Source of the DNA: Halomonas campaniensis
GTDB lineage: Bacteria > Pseudomonadota > Gammaproteobacteria > Pseudomonadales > Halomonadaceae
DNA length: 64,000 bases
Direction: 5' to 3'
Assembly: GCF_002211105.1 (NCBI RefSeq)
Contig: NZ_JPUA01000034.1
Location: forward strand, 323,250 to 387,249
Part shown: positions 44,165 through 53,967 of the stretch, one piece after another
Layout: every line of letters starts with the position of its first letter
Position numbering within the stretch: the first letter of the stretch is position 1
Translations under genes and position numbers: made by a program
Notes under the pieces: model-generated
The model's database searches: none
Seen by the model: only the letters and a program-made list of their open reading frames with translations
Told to the model about the DNA's origin: nothing

Positions 44165-45139
44165 ATGGCCTCTACCCGCCGTGAATTGATATCACTGATA
44201 GAGCAGGGCGTGATACCGCCTGAACAGATGACGCGCGCCGTGCAGGCTGCTGGGCTGCACCCTTCGCCTCGCGCTTGGGCGCTGTTTATTGATCGCCTAC
44301 TGCAGTGGCTAGGCGGGCTGGCACTGGCCTTGGCGGTGCTGTTTTTCGTAGCTTATAACTGGGCCGAGATGGGCCGCTGGCTGCGCTTTGGCGTGGTGCA
44401 GGCAGCGATGGTGCTGGCGGCAAGTATCGCCATTTGGCCCAAGGCGAGCCCGACGGTTCAACGTGTGGCGCTAACATCGGCCACTTTGTTGGTGGGCGTG
44501 CTGTTGGCGCTATTTGGCCAGGTGTATCAAACCGGGGCCGACCCCTGGCAGCTGTTTGTTGCCTGGGCGCTGCTTACGCTGCCCTGGGTCTGGATAGCGC
44601 GTTTTGAGCTGCTCTGGGTGCTGTGGCTGGGGTTACTTAATTTGGCCGTCGGGCTCTATTTCCGTACCTGGGGCGGGCCGTTTGGCGTTTTGGCCAGTAG
44701 TGAGGCCGCTCAATGGGGGCTGCTGGTACTCAATACCCTGGCCTTGGCAATCTGGGAGTGGGGCGCTCATGACCGGGGCTGGCCACGGCAGTGGGCGGTA
44801 CGCCTGCTGGCGCTAGGAAGCGGGGTGCCGATAACACTGTTAATGATGACGTTGATCATCGAGATAGGCCTCTCGTGGTCGCCAGTGCTGGCGATTTACC
44901 CACTCTGGTTGGCAGTGCTATATGGCGTTTACCGCTACTGGCGGCCTGATCTGTTTATGATCGCGGGGGGCTGCATTTCGCTATTAACAGTGGCCACGCT
45001 ACTGCTTGCCAGGATGTTACTCTGGGAGGGTGATTGGCAGGAGGGAAGTCTGCTGCTGATCGCCATCGCGGTGCTGGCGATGGGCGCGGGAGCGGTGGTT
45101 TGGCTGAAGCGGCTGCATCAGGAGATGTCCCAGTCATGA
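44165..45139 (+). CDS. DUF2157 membrane protein
   Basis: 324-residue integral membrane protein. A short soluble N-terminus (RRELISLIEQGVIPPEQMTRAVQAAGL in two parts) precedes about nine hydrophobic helices beginning near residue 45. Family function is unknown. It overlaps the DUF4401 gene by ATGA, which overlaps the GDYXXLXY gene in turn, a conserved trio. Confidence 0.88.
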   Translation: MASTRRELISLIEQGVIPPEQMTRAVQAAGLHPSPRAWALFIDRLLQWLGGLALALAVLFFVAYNWAEMGRWLRFGVVQAAMVLAASIAIWPKASPTVQRVALTSATLLVGVLLALFGQVYQTGADPWQLFVAWALLTLPWVWIARFELLWVLWLGLLNLAVGLYFRTWGGPFGVLASSEAAQWGLLVLNTLALAIWEWGAHDRGWPRQWAVRLLALGSGVPITLLMMTLIIEIGLSWSPVLAIYPLWLAVLYGVYRYWRPDLFMIAGGCISLLTVATLLLARMLLWEGDWQEGSLLLIAIAVLAMGAGAVVWLKRLHQEMSQS

Positions 45140-46218
45140 ACAGTATTAACGATTTAAAAGCCAGGCTGAACCAAGCGGGCATTGTGTTAAACGAGCCAGC
45201 AACCCCAGCGCCGCTGGAAACACCCTGGTTTGTGCGCGTGCTGCAGGCGTTTTCTGGCTGGTTGGCGGCGCTGTTTCTGCTCGGCTTTGTCGCCATGGGC
45301 GTGGTATTTGTGGTGGAGAGCCCGGCGGCGTCGTTAGGCTTGGGACTAGCGATGATCGGCGCGGCTTATGGGCTATTTCGCAAAGCTCGCAGTGATGTAC
45401 TTGAACACCTGGCGCTGGCGGTTAGCTTGGCCGGGCAGTTGCTAATCGCTTGGGCCGCGGTAGCGTTTTGGGAGGAATCTGCGACTTCATTATGGGTGCT
45501 GGTGGCGTGGTCGCTATTTGGCTTGCAGAGCGTACTGGCGCTGGTGATGCCGAGCCTGCTTCACCGCACGTTTTCCGCTTTTGCCGCCAGCTTGGCGCTC
45601 TATATAGCGCTGGCGATGAGCGCGATGGCGTTAGTGGCGAGTGGGTTCGTGTTGTTGGCGCTGACGCTACTCTGGCTAAATGAGTTTCGTGGGCCTGGGA
45701 GTATTCGGGTCGTACAGGCGTGGGGCTATGGGTTGTTATTAGGCCTGTTGGTGATGCAAGGATTAGCGCATAGCGGCCAGTCGTTCGTCTTCTGGTTTGA
45801 CGCCCATAGCGCCAGCGCTCTGGCATGGTCGGCCCCTTGGTTGAGAGCCGTGATGGTAGCGCTCTCTCTGGCGCTGCTGTTGTATAACGTTGCGAAATCC
45901 AAACCCCATTGGGCGCTCTATCTAAGCCCGATCGCATTGCTGTTGATCAGTTTTTATGCGCCTGGTGTGGACCAGGGACTGGTCGTTGTGTTGTTAGGGT
46001 TTGCGATGGGCCATCGCTTAGTGATGGGGCTTGGGGTATTGTCGCTGCTGATGGGCATTGGCAGCTATTACTACTGGCTGGACGCGACGCTGTTAACCAA
46101 GGCACTAACCCTACTGTTTACCGGTGGCGTGCTGCTTACGCTGCGTTTGGCGCTACACAAGTGGTTGAGTATAGAGGGCAATATGCCGTCTCCTTCTGAG
46201 GGAGGGCACGGAAAGTGA
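45136..46218 (+). CDS. DUF4401 membrane protein
   Basis: 360-residue polytopic membrane protein (about ten helices) starting at the ATG that overlaps the DUF2157 stop; the open frame extends upstream but only as an overlap. It begins with a soluble stretch (NDLKARLNQAGIV) and PWFVRVLQAFSGWLAALFLLG at the first helix, as in DUF4401. The function is unknown; it is probably a partner of the neighbouring two membrane proteins. Confidence 0.87.
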   Translation: MNSINDLKARLNQAGIVLNEPATPAPLETPWFVRVLQAFSGWLAALFLLGFVAMGVVFVVESPAASLGLGLAMIGAAYGLFRKARSDVLEHLALAVSLAGQLLIAWAAVAFWEESATSLWVLVAWSLFGLQSVLALVMPSLLHRTFSAFAASLALYIALAMSAMALVASGFVLLALTLLWLNEFRGPGSIRVVQAWGYGLLLGLLVMQGLAHSGQSFVFWFDAHSASALAWSAPWLRAVMVALSLALLLYNVAKSKPHWALYLSPIALLLISFYAPGVDQGLVVVLLGFAMGHRLVMGLGVLSLLMGIGSYYYWLDATLLTKALTLLFTGGVLLTLRLALHKWLSIEGNMPSPSEGGHGK

Positions 46219-46754
46219 GGCTGAAAGCCAAGCGTCATCGCTGGATAGTACTCTTAGCCACTGTTGTCGTGCTGGCGCTGGTAAACGGTGCGATTTGGCA
46301 GAAAGAGCATCACCTGACCGAGGGTGAAATCGTTTACCTGGCGCTTGCGCCAGTCGACCCGCGCTCATTGATGCAGGGCGACTACATGGCACTCAACTTC
46401 GCACTCGCCAATCAAATTCACAGCGCGCTGTTTCGACAAGATGACGCTCTGCAAGATGAGACTCAAAAAGCAAGCAACGGCTACGTAGTTGTGCGCTTGG
46501 ATGAACAGCGTATCGCGCATTTTCAGCGCCTCGATGATGGCAGCGCTTTAGCCAATGACGAACGGCGACTGGGTTACCGCCTGCGCAACGGTCAGGTACG
46601 CTTCGCCACCGATGCGTTCTTCTTCCAGGAGGGTCACGGCGAGCGCTACGAGGCTGCCCGTTACGGGCAGTTTAGGGTGAATGACCAGGGCGAGCCGCTG
46701 CTGGTAGCTATGTACGATGATGAGCTTAACCGGTTAGGCGAAATAACTAAGTGA
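46215..46754 (+). CDS. GDYXXLXY-domain protein
   Basis: 179-residue protein with one N-terminal membrane helix (about 11-26) and an extracytoplasmic domain. The name-giving motif is present as MQGDYMALNFALA, and AKRHRWIVLLATVVVLALVNGAIW forms the anchor. It starts with GTG overlapping the DUF4401 stop (GTGA). It is the last gene of the conserved DUF2157-DUF4401-GDYXXLXY trio, whose function is unknown. Confidence 0.9.
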   Translation: MRLKAKRHRWIVLLATVVVLALVNGAIWQKEHHLTEGEIVYLALAPVDPRSLMQGDYMALNFALANQIHSALFRQDDALQDETQKASNGYVVVRLDEQRIAHFQRLDDGSALANDERRLGYRLRNGQVRFATDAFFFQEGHGERYEAARYGQFRVNDQGEPLLVAMYDDELNRLGEITK

Positions 46755-46829
46755 TACCCGCCTTAACGCCCCTACGCCTTGCACCTTCAAGCAAGGTAGG
46801 CTGTACTTTGTCCTCCCACTAACACGGAT

Positions 46830-46851
46830 AGCCCAGCAATAACGCTGGGCT
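46830..46851 (+). terminator. Hairpin after the GDYXXLXY gene
   Basis: AGCCCAGC (46830-46837) pairs with GCTGGGCT (46844-46851) around a 6-base loop, about 75 bp after the stop. A weaker CCTTGC/GCAAGG hairpin lies at 46777-46796. No T-run follows either, so termination strength is uncertain. Confidence 0.5.
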
Positions 46852-46912
46852 GGCTCGGCAACGGGTCTGTCGGTGGTAAACAAATTGGCTCACTTTACTG
46901 AATAAGGCATAT

Positions 46913-48640
46913 ATGAAAGCAAACGGCTCGTGGCTCGCATGGGGTGTGTTGGTGCTGGCATTGACCTTTTCCAACCTATGCGCGGCGCAAACTCAAGGAG
47001 AAGAGAGCGAAGACAGCCGGTGGTTTACCGTTGATGCGTTAAATACGGGGCTTGGTGAACCTCCCGAAGAAGCAAACCGAGTAACACCGCGAGAATCGAT
47101 CAGGAGTTTTCTGAAGCTAACGGATCAGGAGGAGTACGAGGCCGCTGCGCATATACTTAACCTTTCCGAATTTCCCGCAGATGAACAACGCGAACAGGGG
47201 AGGGAACTAGCTCGCCAGCTAGCGGAGATATTTCAGCGCGGCGATTGGCTTACTGTTTCTGATCTACCTGCTCGAGAAGACGCTGTTATTGAAACTACTG
47301 CCGGGCAAAATCCTCGTGTCGGCGAGACCCGCCGAAATATAGAGGTCTCCTCCTTAAAAGCCGATGGAGAAAGCTACGATATTCGATTAGGTAGATACCG
47401 GGTGGGCGACCAAGAGCCTGTCTGGCTGATCATGCCCCTCAGCGTGTCGTACATTCCGGCGCTGTATGAGCAATACGGCCCCTCAATGTTAGAAAGCTAT
47501 ATCCCCAAGCGCCTTCAAACTTCGTTTGGCATTCTGAGACTTTGGGAATGGATCGCTATACCGTTATTTGTGCTATTCATCGGTATTGTTGGGTGGGGCG
47601 TTCACTGCTTGATTGAATTGATGTCGAAATGGCTGCCTTCCGGGGTATCCAGCATCTTTGCCAGTCAAATCGGTATGCCAGCAGCGCTGATTGCGATGTC
47701 GCTAGTCACTCAGATGGTACTGGATTATGTGGTGTCGTTTTCTGCGGTTGCCACCACCACCTTTCGGGTGCTGTTAATCAGTATTATGGCCTGGGGAGTC
47801 GGCACCATTGCGTTGCGCTTGGTGGATACTATCATGCTGCGTTTAACGCGGCGTATCGTAGGCGAAATCGATGATACTAAGCCTAGAGACGAACGCAGAC
47901 TGCTAACCTCACTCTATGCGCTGCGTCGGGCAATTATTCTGATCACCGTGACAGCCGTATCAATTTACATACTGGGTCAGGTGCAGCTCTTTGAAACCCT
48001 TGGCTTATCGATTCTAGCGTCTGCCAGCGTATTGGCTGTATTAGTCGGTGTGGCGGGTCAAACGGTGCTTGGCAATATCCTCGCCTCGTTTCAGTTATCG
48101 TTTGCTAAGCCCATTCGCATTGGTGATTTGGTGATCTTTGAAGGCGAGTGGTGCTATGTCGAAGGTATCTTTTATACCTTTATTCGGCTGCGGTCGTGGG
48201 ACGAACGGCGTTTGATTGTGCCCGTCACCTACTTCACCTCTAAGCCTTTCGACAATTTGTCGGTAAAAAGTACCAAGATGTACCGGTCATTAACGCTAAC
48301 ACTTCACCTAAGTGCCGATATAGGGCTGTTAAGAGATAAATTCCTCGAATTCGCCAAAGAAGAAGACAGCGTTATCGAACACCATAAACTGCTCTGTTAC
48401 GTGACGGCACAAACAGGAACGGCGCAAACGGTCACCTGTTACCTCATGACCTCAGACCCGTTAGCCGGTTGGACAGCGGAAATGAATGTACGCGAGAAAC
48501 TGCTGGCCTTTATCCGCGATAACTATCCCGAGTGGTGGCCAAGAGAAATCGTGGTGATCAGTCACAACGATATTGCCCGTGGGGCGCAAGGGAAAAGCTC
48601 GGGGGAAAAGGAGAGTGTTGAGGTGAAACCATCAGAATAA
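46913..48640 (+). CDS. MscS-family mechanosensitive channel
   Basis: 575-residue channel protein. A signal peptide or first helix (residues 8-26, cleavage near AQTQG) is followed by a periplasmic domain of about 170 residues, then membrane helices from about 205 to 385. The MscS pore-lining region is AVLVGVAGQTVLGNILASFQLSF, and the beta domain is RIGDLVIFEGEWCYVEGIFYTFIRLR and RLIVPVTYFTSKPFDN. It should release solutes on hypo-osmotic shock, fitting a halophile. It is larger than E. coli MscS (286) and closer to the long YbdG-like types. Confidence 0.92.
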   Translation: MKANGSWLAWGVLVLALTFSNLCAAQTQGEESEDSRWFTVDALNTGLGEPPEEANRVTPRESIRSFLKLTDQEEYEAAAHILNLSEFPADEQREQGRELARQLAEIFQRGDWLTVSDLPAREDAVIETTAGQNPRVGETRRNIEVSSLKADGESYDIRLGRYRVGDQEPVWLIMPLSVSYIPALYEQYGPSMLESYIPKRLQTSFGILRLWEWIAIPLFVLFIGIVGWGVHCLIELMSKWLPSGVSSIFASQIGMPAALIAMSLVTQMVLDYVVSFSAVATTTFRVLLISIMAWGVGTIALRLVDTIMLRLTRRIVGEIDDTKPRDERRLLTSLYALRRAIILITVTAVSIYILGQVQLFETLGLSILASASVLAVLVGVAGQTVLGNILASFQLSFAKPIRIGDLVIFEGEWCYVEGIFYTFIRLRSWDERRLIVPVTYFTSKPFDNLSVKSTKMYRSLTLTLHLSADIGLLRDKFLEFAKEEDSVIEHHKLLCYVTAQTGTAQTVTCYLMTSDPLAGWTAEMNVREKLLAFIRDNYPEWWPREIVVISHNDIARGAQGKSSGEKESVEVKPSE

Positions 48641-48719
48641 AGGGGTGTTTGTGCAGCGGCAGATGACGCCTTTGCGTATATGGTAAATAGACTGTTAAGA
48701 AGTCAGGGAGTGTTTTTAG

Positions 48720-49475
48720 ATGCCTTTAAATATCGTGCAGCGTTTACTACCCGGCTGGGGCGTTACTTATGGCCCACCGGGCAATGGGCCTTTTCCAGCC
48801 GTTATGTTGCTGCATGGTTCTGAAGGTGCATGGGCGGGGTGGAGCCATCGTGACGCGATGCTATTCGCTGCCCATGGCTTCCTGGCGTTTCCTTATGGCT
48901 ACTCAAGCGGCGGTAATGCATGGAACGCGGGGCATATTATTGATTACCCGCTGGATAGCAGCGTGGAGGCGTTTAAAGCCTTAAGGGAATTCCAGTTCGT
49001 TGATGAGCGGGTAGGGCTTTATGGTGTTTCACGCGGCGCCGAGCACGCGTTATTGCTCGGCTCACTGATGGCTAAGGATAAGATCGAAGGCGCTCCAGAT
49101 GCTATTGCTGCGCATAGCCCGCCCGATGTGGTGTGCGGTGCCTTTGATGCTCGCAGCTTCCGCGATGCGGGTGACCCGGGCTGGCAAGCCTGGGATGTCA
49201 GCAAACGCGCCTGGACATGGCGTAATAGTCACGAAGGCTTGCTGCCGACCACGCCTATCGAAATTGAGCGCTACCCTGGGCCGCTGTTGCTTTCCCACGG
49301 CACGCAAGACCGCATGTGGTCGGTTGAAATGACCAAGCGCTTGGAACAGCGCCTACTCAAGCATGGCCGCAGCCCGGAAGTGCATTACTACGAAGGCGAA
49401 GATCATATACTCAGTAGCGCTGGACAGAATAAGCATTACGAGCTGATGCTAAGCTTCTTTTCAAAACACCTTTAA
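48720..49475 (+). CDS. Alpha/beta hydrolase, BAAT/dienelactone-hydrolase-like
   Basis: 251-residue cytoplasmic hydrolase. The oxyanion strand is VMLLHGSEG (28-36), the nucleophile elbow is GVSRG with Ser104, the acid is Asp in SHGTQDRMW, and the base is His in GEDHIL near 231. Domain layout and YEGEDH ending match the acyl-CoA thioester hydrolase/BAAT C-terminal type. The substrate is unknown. It is followed by a terminator and converges with the aas gene. Confidence 0.88.
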   Translation: MPLNIVQRLLPGWGVTYGPPGNGPFPAVMLLHGSEGAWAGWSHRDAMLFAAHGFLAFPYGYSSGGNAWNAGHIIDYPLDSSVEAFKALREFQFVDERVGLYGVSRGAEHALLLGSLMAKDKIEGAPDAIAAHSPPDVVCGAFDARSFRDAGDPGWQAWDVSKRAWTWRNSHEGLLPTTPIEIERYPGPLLLSHGTQDRMWSVEMTKRLEQRLLKHGRSPEVHYYEGEDHILSSAGQNKHYELMLSFFSKHL

Positions 49476-49524
49476 AGCCTGAGTTTCTGGAGTAAAGGTT
49501 CAGCATTTTCCCCTTCATAAAGAA

Positions 49525-49549
49525 GCCCCTCTTGGCAGCTAAGAGGGGC
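49525..49549. terminator. Bidirectional terminator
   Basis: GCCCCTCTT (49525-49533) pairs perfectly with AAGAGGGGC (49541-49549) around a 7-base loop, between the convergent hydrolase and aas genes. Flanking T-runs are short on both strands. Confidence 0.72.
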
Positions 49550-49580
49550 ATGTTGGTATAGCATTTCTGTTCTTTAGCGC

Positions 49581-52500
49581 TTATCGAGTATCTTCCAGCT
49601 GCGCTTGAGCCAAACGTTTCGCCCCGGCAAAGTCTGCCTTACCAGAGCCAAGATGCGGAATGGTCTCTACCGTCAACCAGTGGGTGGGGATCATCATTGA
49701 TGATGTACCGTTGGCGAGCATGGCGGCCTTAACGGTGCTGGCGTCTAACGCGGTTTCTGAAAGCAGCACAATTCGCTCGCCCTTGCGGCTGTCGGGGATA
49801 CTCACCGCCATTAGCGCGTTGTCAGGTTCTTCCAGAGCCGCTTTAACGGCCGCTTCAACGGCGCTGAGGCTGATCATTTCACCGCCGATCTTGGCAAAGC
49901 GTGCATAGCGGTCAATCAGGGTTAAAAAACCGTCTTCGTCGATAAAGCCTTTATCGCCCGTCACGTACCAGTATTGGCCATCCATCTCCCTTAGTGCTTG
50001 GGCGGTGCGTTGAGGGTCGTTGAGGTAACCCTGCATGATCTGCGGGCCGCTGATCAAAATCATGCCGGCCTCGCCGGTGGGTAGCTCTTCAAAGCTCTCC
50101 GGGTCGACGATTTTGAAGCTGGTACCGGGCAGCGGCATACCCACGGTGCCTACTTTGCTGCCCCGCTGCACCTGCTGATAGTGAACGCCCATGGCATCGG
50201 GAAGGTTGACGGAAGCAACGGGGGCGATTTCGGTGGCGCCGTAGCCTTCATAAATGGGCTTGTGGAATTTCAGCGCGAAGTCGTTACGCACGTTGTCGTC
50301 AAGCTTCTCTGCCCCGGCGACTACGATTCTCAAACTCTCCAGCATCAGCGGATGCACCTTTGTGCTGCGCACAAACAGCCTTAAAAAGCTGGAGGTGCCG
50401 AACATGATAGTGGCTTTGTGCTTGGCAATAGCGCCCGCAATGCCAGGAGCATCGGTGGGGTCGGGGTGGCACACCAGCGGCAGCCCTTCAATCAGCGGCA
50501 GCAGCTGGGTGACCGTGAGGCCAAAGGCGTGGAACAGCGGTAGTGAGCCCATTACAACGTCGTTGCTCTGAGTGTTAAGCACGTCGGAGGTCTGTTTGAT
50601 ATTGGCCATCAGGTTGCGGTGGCTCAGCATCACGCCCTTGGGTTCGCCTTCGCTGCCGCTTGAGAACAGAATGGCGGCGGTCACGTCGGCATCGTGGCCG
50701 TGGCAGAAGCAGCGCTGCAGTAGCCAAGTCGGCAATATTCTCACCGCAAGCCAGGTGCTCAAACGTTCGGCACGACCAATCGTGGTCTGCAGGTCTTCTA
50801 AAAAGACCACCTGCTGCTCGCTCAGCAATTGGCTAACGTTGAGCCCGCGCTGCTCAAGTTTCTTCACAAAGCGCTGTGAGGTGAACACGGTAGCGATTTC
50901 CGCCTGGGCAAGGGCCGAGGAAAGTGCTTCCTGGTCGGCGGTATAATTCAGGTTCACCAGCGTTTTACCGGCCAGCAGCGTGGCCATATTGGCAATGACC
51001 CCGGCACTGCTGGTGGGCAGCAGCAGGCCGACGTTTTGCCCTGGGTTGAGCTTGCGAATACGTTTTGCCATCAACAGGCTGGCGGTGAGCGCTTGGCTTG
51101 CGTTGAGTGGGCGGCCCAGCGTGTCGGCCAGGGCAAGTTCGCTAGGGCGGCGTTTAACGCTCTGAATCCAGGCGTAGGGTAGGCTGGAAAGCTCCCCCAT
51201 GGCCTGCTGCCAGGAGCGGGTCGCCTGCTCAAAGATGCGCCGTTTGAGCACATCGGCAGGTGTGTCTTTGGGAAGCGGTTTGCCAAAGGCGACCACCACC
51301 GAGCGGTGCAGTGGCGCGTTACGCAGCTCCTTTAACTTGCTGGACGAGCGGGAGAACTGGCTGCCCCAAAGACCACGCAGGTAGAAAGGCACAATCTTGA
51401 CATCAGGGTTGGCCATTTCACAGGCGCGTTCATAGCCGCGGCGGAACTCGCCTAGTTGTCCGGTGCGGCTGATCGCCCCTTCGGGAAACAGACACACCAC
51501 TTCACCGGCGTTGAGTTGTTCAGCAACATCGGCCAGGGCCTTGTCGGCACCGCTGCCGCGCTCGATGGGAATACAGCCCAGGGATTTTAAGAACCAGTTG
51601 AGGTACCAGCGCTGGTAAACCGATCTGAGCATCACAAAGCGTACCGGGCGGGGGCTGGCGATCTGCACCATGGCCCAATCCACCCAGCTGATATGGTTGC
51701 CCAGCAGCAGCACGCCACCCTGGGCTGGCAGGTTCTGCAAGCCCTGCACATCAACCCGATAGCGGCGGGTCAGCAGGAAGCTCAACAGAAAGCGCACCAA
51801 ACTCTGCGGCAGTTTAACAATGGTGTAACCACCGCCGACCATCGCCACCGTGGCAATGAGCAACAGCAGGTAGTGGCTATCCACACCCGACAGGGCGAAT
51901 AGCGCCGTGAGCACCAAAAAGCCCAGCATGGCGATGTTCTGGATCCAGTTATTGGCGGCCAGCACGGTGCCTAACTCGCTGTCGGCGGCGTGAAACTGAA
52001 TCAGGGCGTTAAGCGGCACGATAAACAGCCCGCCCATCATGCCGATAAACACGAAGTTCAGCGCCTGGCTGCCGGGCGTGGAGAGAAGCGGCAGGCACCA
52101 TAACCCCACGGCCACTCCAACAGCGCCTACCGGAATCAAGCCGGTCTCGATACGGTTGTGAGAGAGCTTGCTGGCAAGCATGGAACCCAGCGCAATTCCG
52201 ATACCACTGGCCGCCAGAATACCTTGCAGCACCAGGGTGTTATCGATACTGAGGGCGTCTTTGGCATAGGCAGGAAATGCCGCCAGCAGCACTTGTCCCA
52301 CTGACCAAAAGGTGGCAAGGCCGATAATGGAAAGCCTGATGACGGGCTGGCGGACGATAAGCTGCAGGTTATCTTTCAGCGCAGTGCCCTTAATATAGCG
52401 CTGCCAAGTGAGCGGGGTATCCGGTCGCGTGGTGCTATCAAGCGGCAGACGGTAAAGCGTTGCCACTTGAATAGCGCTGTTGAGCACCAGCAGCCAGCCC

Positions 52501-53048
52501 AGTGGCGCTATTTGGCGCAACAGCTGCGCTGGGGTGTGATCATCTGGCGATACCCAGGTCTCAAACAGGGCGGTAAATGCCACGGTACCCGCCAGGATAG
52601 CGCCGATAGTCACGGCCTGGATCAGCCCGTTGGCCTCCGCCAGGCGCGGCTTGCCGAACAGCCCCTTTACCAAGCCGTATTTGGCCGGGGAGTAGAAGGC
52701 CGATTGGATCGCCAGCAGCAGCGTCATCGCAAAGGCCAGCCAGAACCAGCCCTGGTAGTAGGCAGCGGTGATGCCCAATGACACTGCCACGGCGGCCCAG
52801 GCCGATGCGCGCAGAACGCGTACCTTGGGGTAGCTGTCCGCCACGTGGCCGGCCGGGCTAAACAGCAAGATAAACGGCAGTAAAATCAGCCCATTGACCA
52901 GTGCAGTGAGGACGACCTGTGTTTCGCCATCGTAGCTTTTAAAGATCGTGTTCTGAATAACAATCTTGTGCCCCAAATCCACAAAGGCATTGAGAAAGAT
53001 GGCGATCAGGTAGGGCAAAGCGCCCTTGATATGTAGCAGTCGTTGCAT
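49581..53048 (-). CDS. aas: Lysophospholipid transporter / acyltransferase / acyl-ACP synthetase fusion
   Basis: 1155-residue three-part protein for phospholipid repair. Residues 1-415 are an LplT-like MFS flippase (LPYLIAIFLNAFVDLGHK; PAKYGLVKGLFGKPRLAEANGL in parts). Residues 430-620 are a PlsC acyltransferase with the HX4D motif H452/D457 (NHISWVDW) and FPEGAISRTGQLGEF. Residues 650-1155 are an AMP-forming acyl-ACP synthetase (SSGSEGEPKGVMLSHRNL, YEGYGATEIAPV, VTGDKGFIDEDGFL). In E. coli LplT and Aas are separate; the fusion is common in Halomonas-type bacteria. It re-acylates lysophospholipid imported to the inner leaflet. Confidence 0.95.
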   Translation of the reverse strand: MQRLLHIKGALPYLIAIFLNAFVDLGHKIVIQNTIFKSYDGETQVVLTALVNGLILLPFILLFSPAGHVADSYPKVRVLRASAWAAVAVSLGITAAYYQGWFWLAFAMTLLLAIQSAFYSPAKYGLVKGLFGKPRLAEANGLIQAVTIGAILAGTVAFTALFETWVSPDDHTPAQLLRQIAPLGWLLVLNSAIQVATLYRLPLDSTTRPDTPLTWQRYIKGTALKDNLQLIVRQPVIRLSIIGLATFWSVGQVLLAAFPAYAKDALSIDNTLVLQGILAASGIGIALGSMLASKLSHNRIETGLIPVGAVGVAVGLWCLPLLSTPGSQALNFVFIGMMGGLFIVPLNALIQFHAADSELGTVLAANNWIQNIAMLGFLVLTALFALSGVDSHYLLLLIATVAMVGGGYTIVKLPQSLVRFLLSFLLTRRYRVDVQGLQNLPAQGGVLLLGNHISWVDWAMVQIASPRPVRFVMLRSVYQRWYLNWFLKSLGCIPIERGSGADKALADVAEQLNAGEVVCLFPEGAISRTGQLGEFRRGYERACEMANPDVKIVPFYLRGLWGSQFSRSSSKLKELRNAPLHRSVVVAFGKPLPKDTPADVLKRRIFEQATRSWQQAMGELSSLPYAWIQSVKRRPSELALADTLGRPLNASQALTASLLMAKRIRKLNPGQNVGLLLPTSSAGVIANMATLLAGKTLVNLNYTADQEALSSALAQAEIATVFTSQRFVKKLEQRGLNVSQLLSEQQVVFLEDLQTTIGRAERLSTWLAVRILPTWLLQRCFCHGHDADVTAAILFSSGSEGEPKGVMLSHRNLMANIKQTSDVLNTQSNDVVMGSLPLFHAFGLTVTQLLPLIEGLPLVCHPDPTDAPGIAGAIAKHKATIMFGTSSFLRLFVRSTKVHPLMLESLRIVVAGAEKLDDNVRNDFALKFHKPIYEGYGATEIAPVASVNLPDAMGVHYQQVQRGSKVGTVGMPLPGTSFKIVDPESFEELPTGEAGMILISGPQIMQGYLNDPQRTAQALREMDGQYWYVTGDKGFIDEDGFLTLIDRYARFAKIGGEMISLSAVEAAVKAALEEPDNALMAVSIPDSRKGERIVLLSETALDASTVKAAMLANGTSSMMIPTHWLTVETIPHLGSGKADFAGAKRLAQAQLEDTR

Positions 53049-53208
53049 GGTTGTGTAGCCTTATAAGTCCCTGTAAGTAGTCGCACTTTCTAAGCAAGGC
53101 TTACTGGTTGCAACTCATTTGCACAAAGTCGTGTTATAGGTGCTGGTTGGTATCATTATTTGCTACTTTTAATGTGTGGTGCACCTTCATTCCGCTTACG
53201 AGATTACT

Positions 53209-53967
53209 ATGTCCCAAGCTGATTCGCTGATTGAAACGCTAAAACGCCAGCTTCGCGCTCAGGATAAAACCTATGCCGATGTCGCTAAGTGGTTGGCGCT
53301 GAGCGAGGCCTCGGTAAAGCGCCTATTTGCTGAAAAGCACTTTACGCTATCGCGGCTGGAGTGTATCTGTGACCAGCTAAATATCGAATTCGCCGAGTTG
53401 GTGCAGACGATGCAAGCAGACGAGCAGCGTTTGCAGGCGCTCACCTATGCCCAGGAGCAGAGTATTGTGGATGATCGCGAGCTGTTTCTGGTGGCTGTCT
53501 GCGTTATCAATGGCTATAGCTTCGACGAAATTCATCACCAGTACCAGCTAAGTGAAGCCGAGTGTATTCAGCAGTTACTCAAGCTTGAGCGGCTTAAACT
53601 TATTGAGCTGCTTCCTGGTAATCGGATCAGGCGGCGGGTAGCCGCCAATTTCCGCTGGCAGGCGGATGGGCCGATCCAGCGCTTCTTTCAGCAGCATATC
53701 GCCAACGAGTTTTTCCGCTCCCGTTTCGATAGCGACAGCGAGAAGTTGATGGTACTCAATGGTCTGTTGTCCCCCGCAGGTAACGCTGAGTGGCAGCAGA
53801 CCATGCAGCGCTTGGCGAAAGAGTTTCACGCGCTATGCGAGCGGGAGAGCGGGCTACCTATTCATCAGCGGTTTGGCACTACCTCTGTGCTGGCGGTACG
53901 GCAATGGCAGTATGGGCTGTTTCAGGATTACAAGCGGGGCGGCCAAATAGTCCCCAGCGCTACGTAG
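53209..53967 (+). CDS. XRE-family helix-turn-helix regulator
   Basis: 252-residue protein. Residues 1-65 form a helix-turn-helix (LKRQLRAQDKTYADVAKWLALSEASVKRLF in parts, LSRLECICDQLNIEF). The rest is an alpha-helical domain of unknown function that occurs with this type in gammaproteobacteria. The frame opens at 53176, but the ATG at 53209 begins the family-like sequence. It is divergent from aas (160-bp gap), so it may regulate it, and overlaps the convergent LysR stop by 8 bp. Confidence 0.87.
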   Translation: MSQADSLIETLKRQLRAQDKTYADVAKWLALSEASVKRLFAEKHFTLSRLECICDQLNIEFAELVQTMQADEQRLQALTYAQEQSIVDDRELFLVAVCVINGYSFDEIHHQYQLSEAECIQQLLKLERLKLIELLPGNRIRRRVAANFRWQADGPIQRFFQQHIANEFFRSRFDSDSEKLMVLNGLLSPAGNAEWQQTMQRLAKEFHALCERESGLPIHQRFGTTSVLAVRQWQYGLFQDYKRGGQIVPSAT

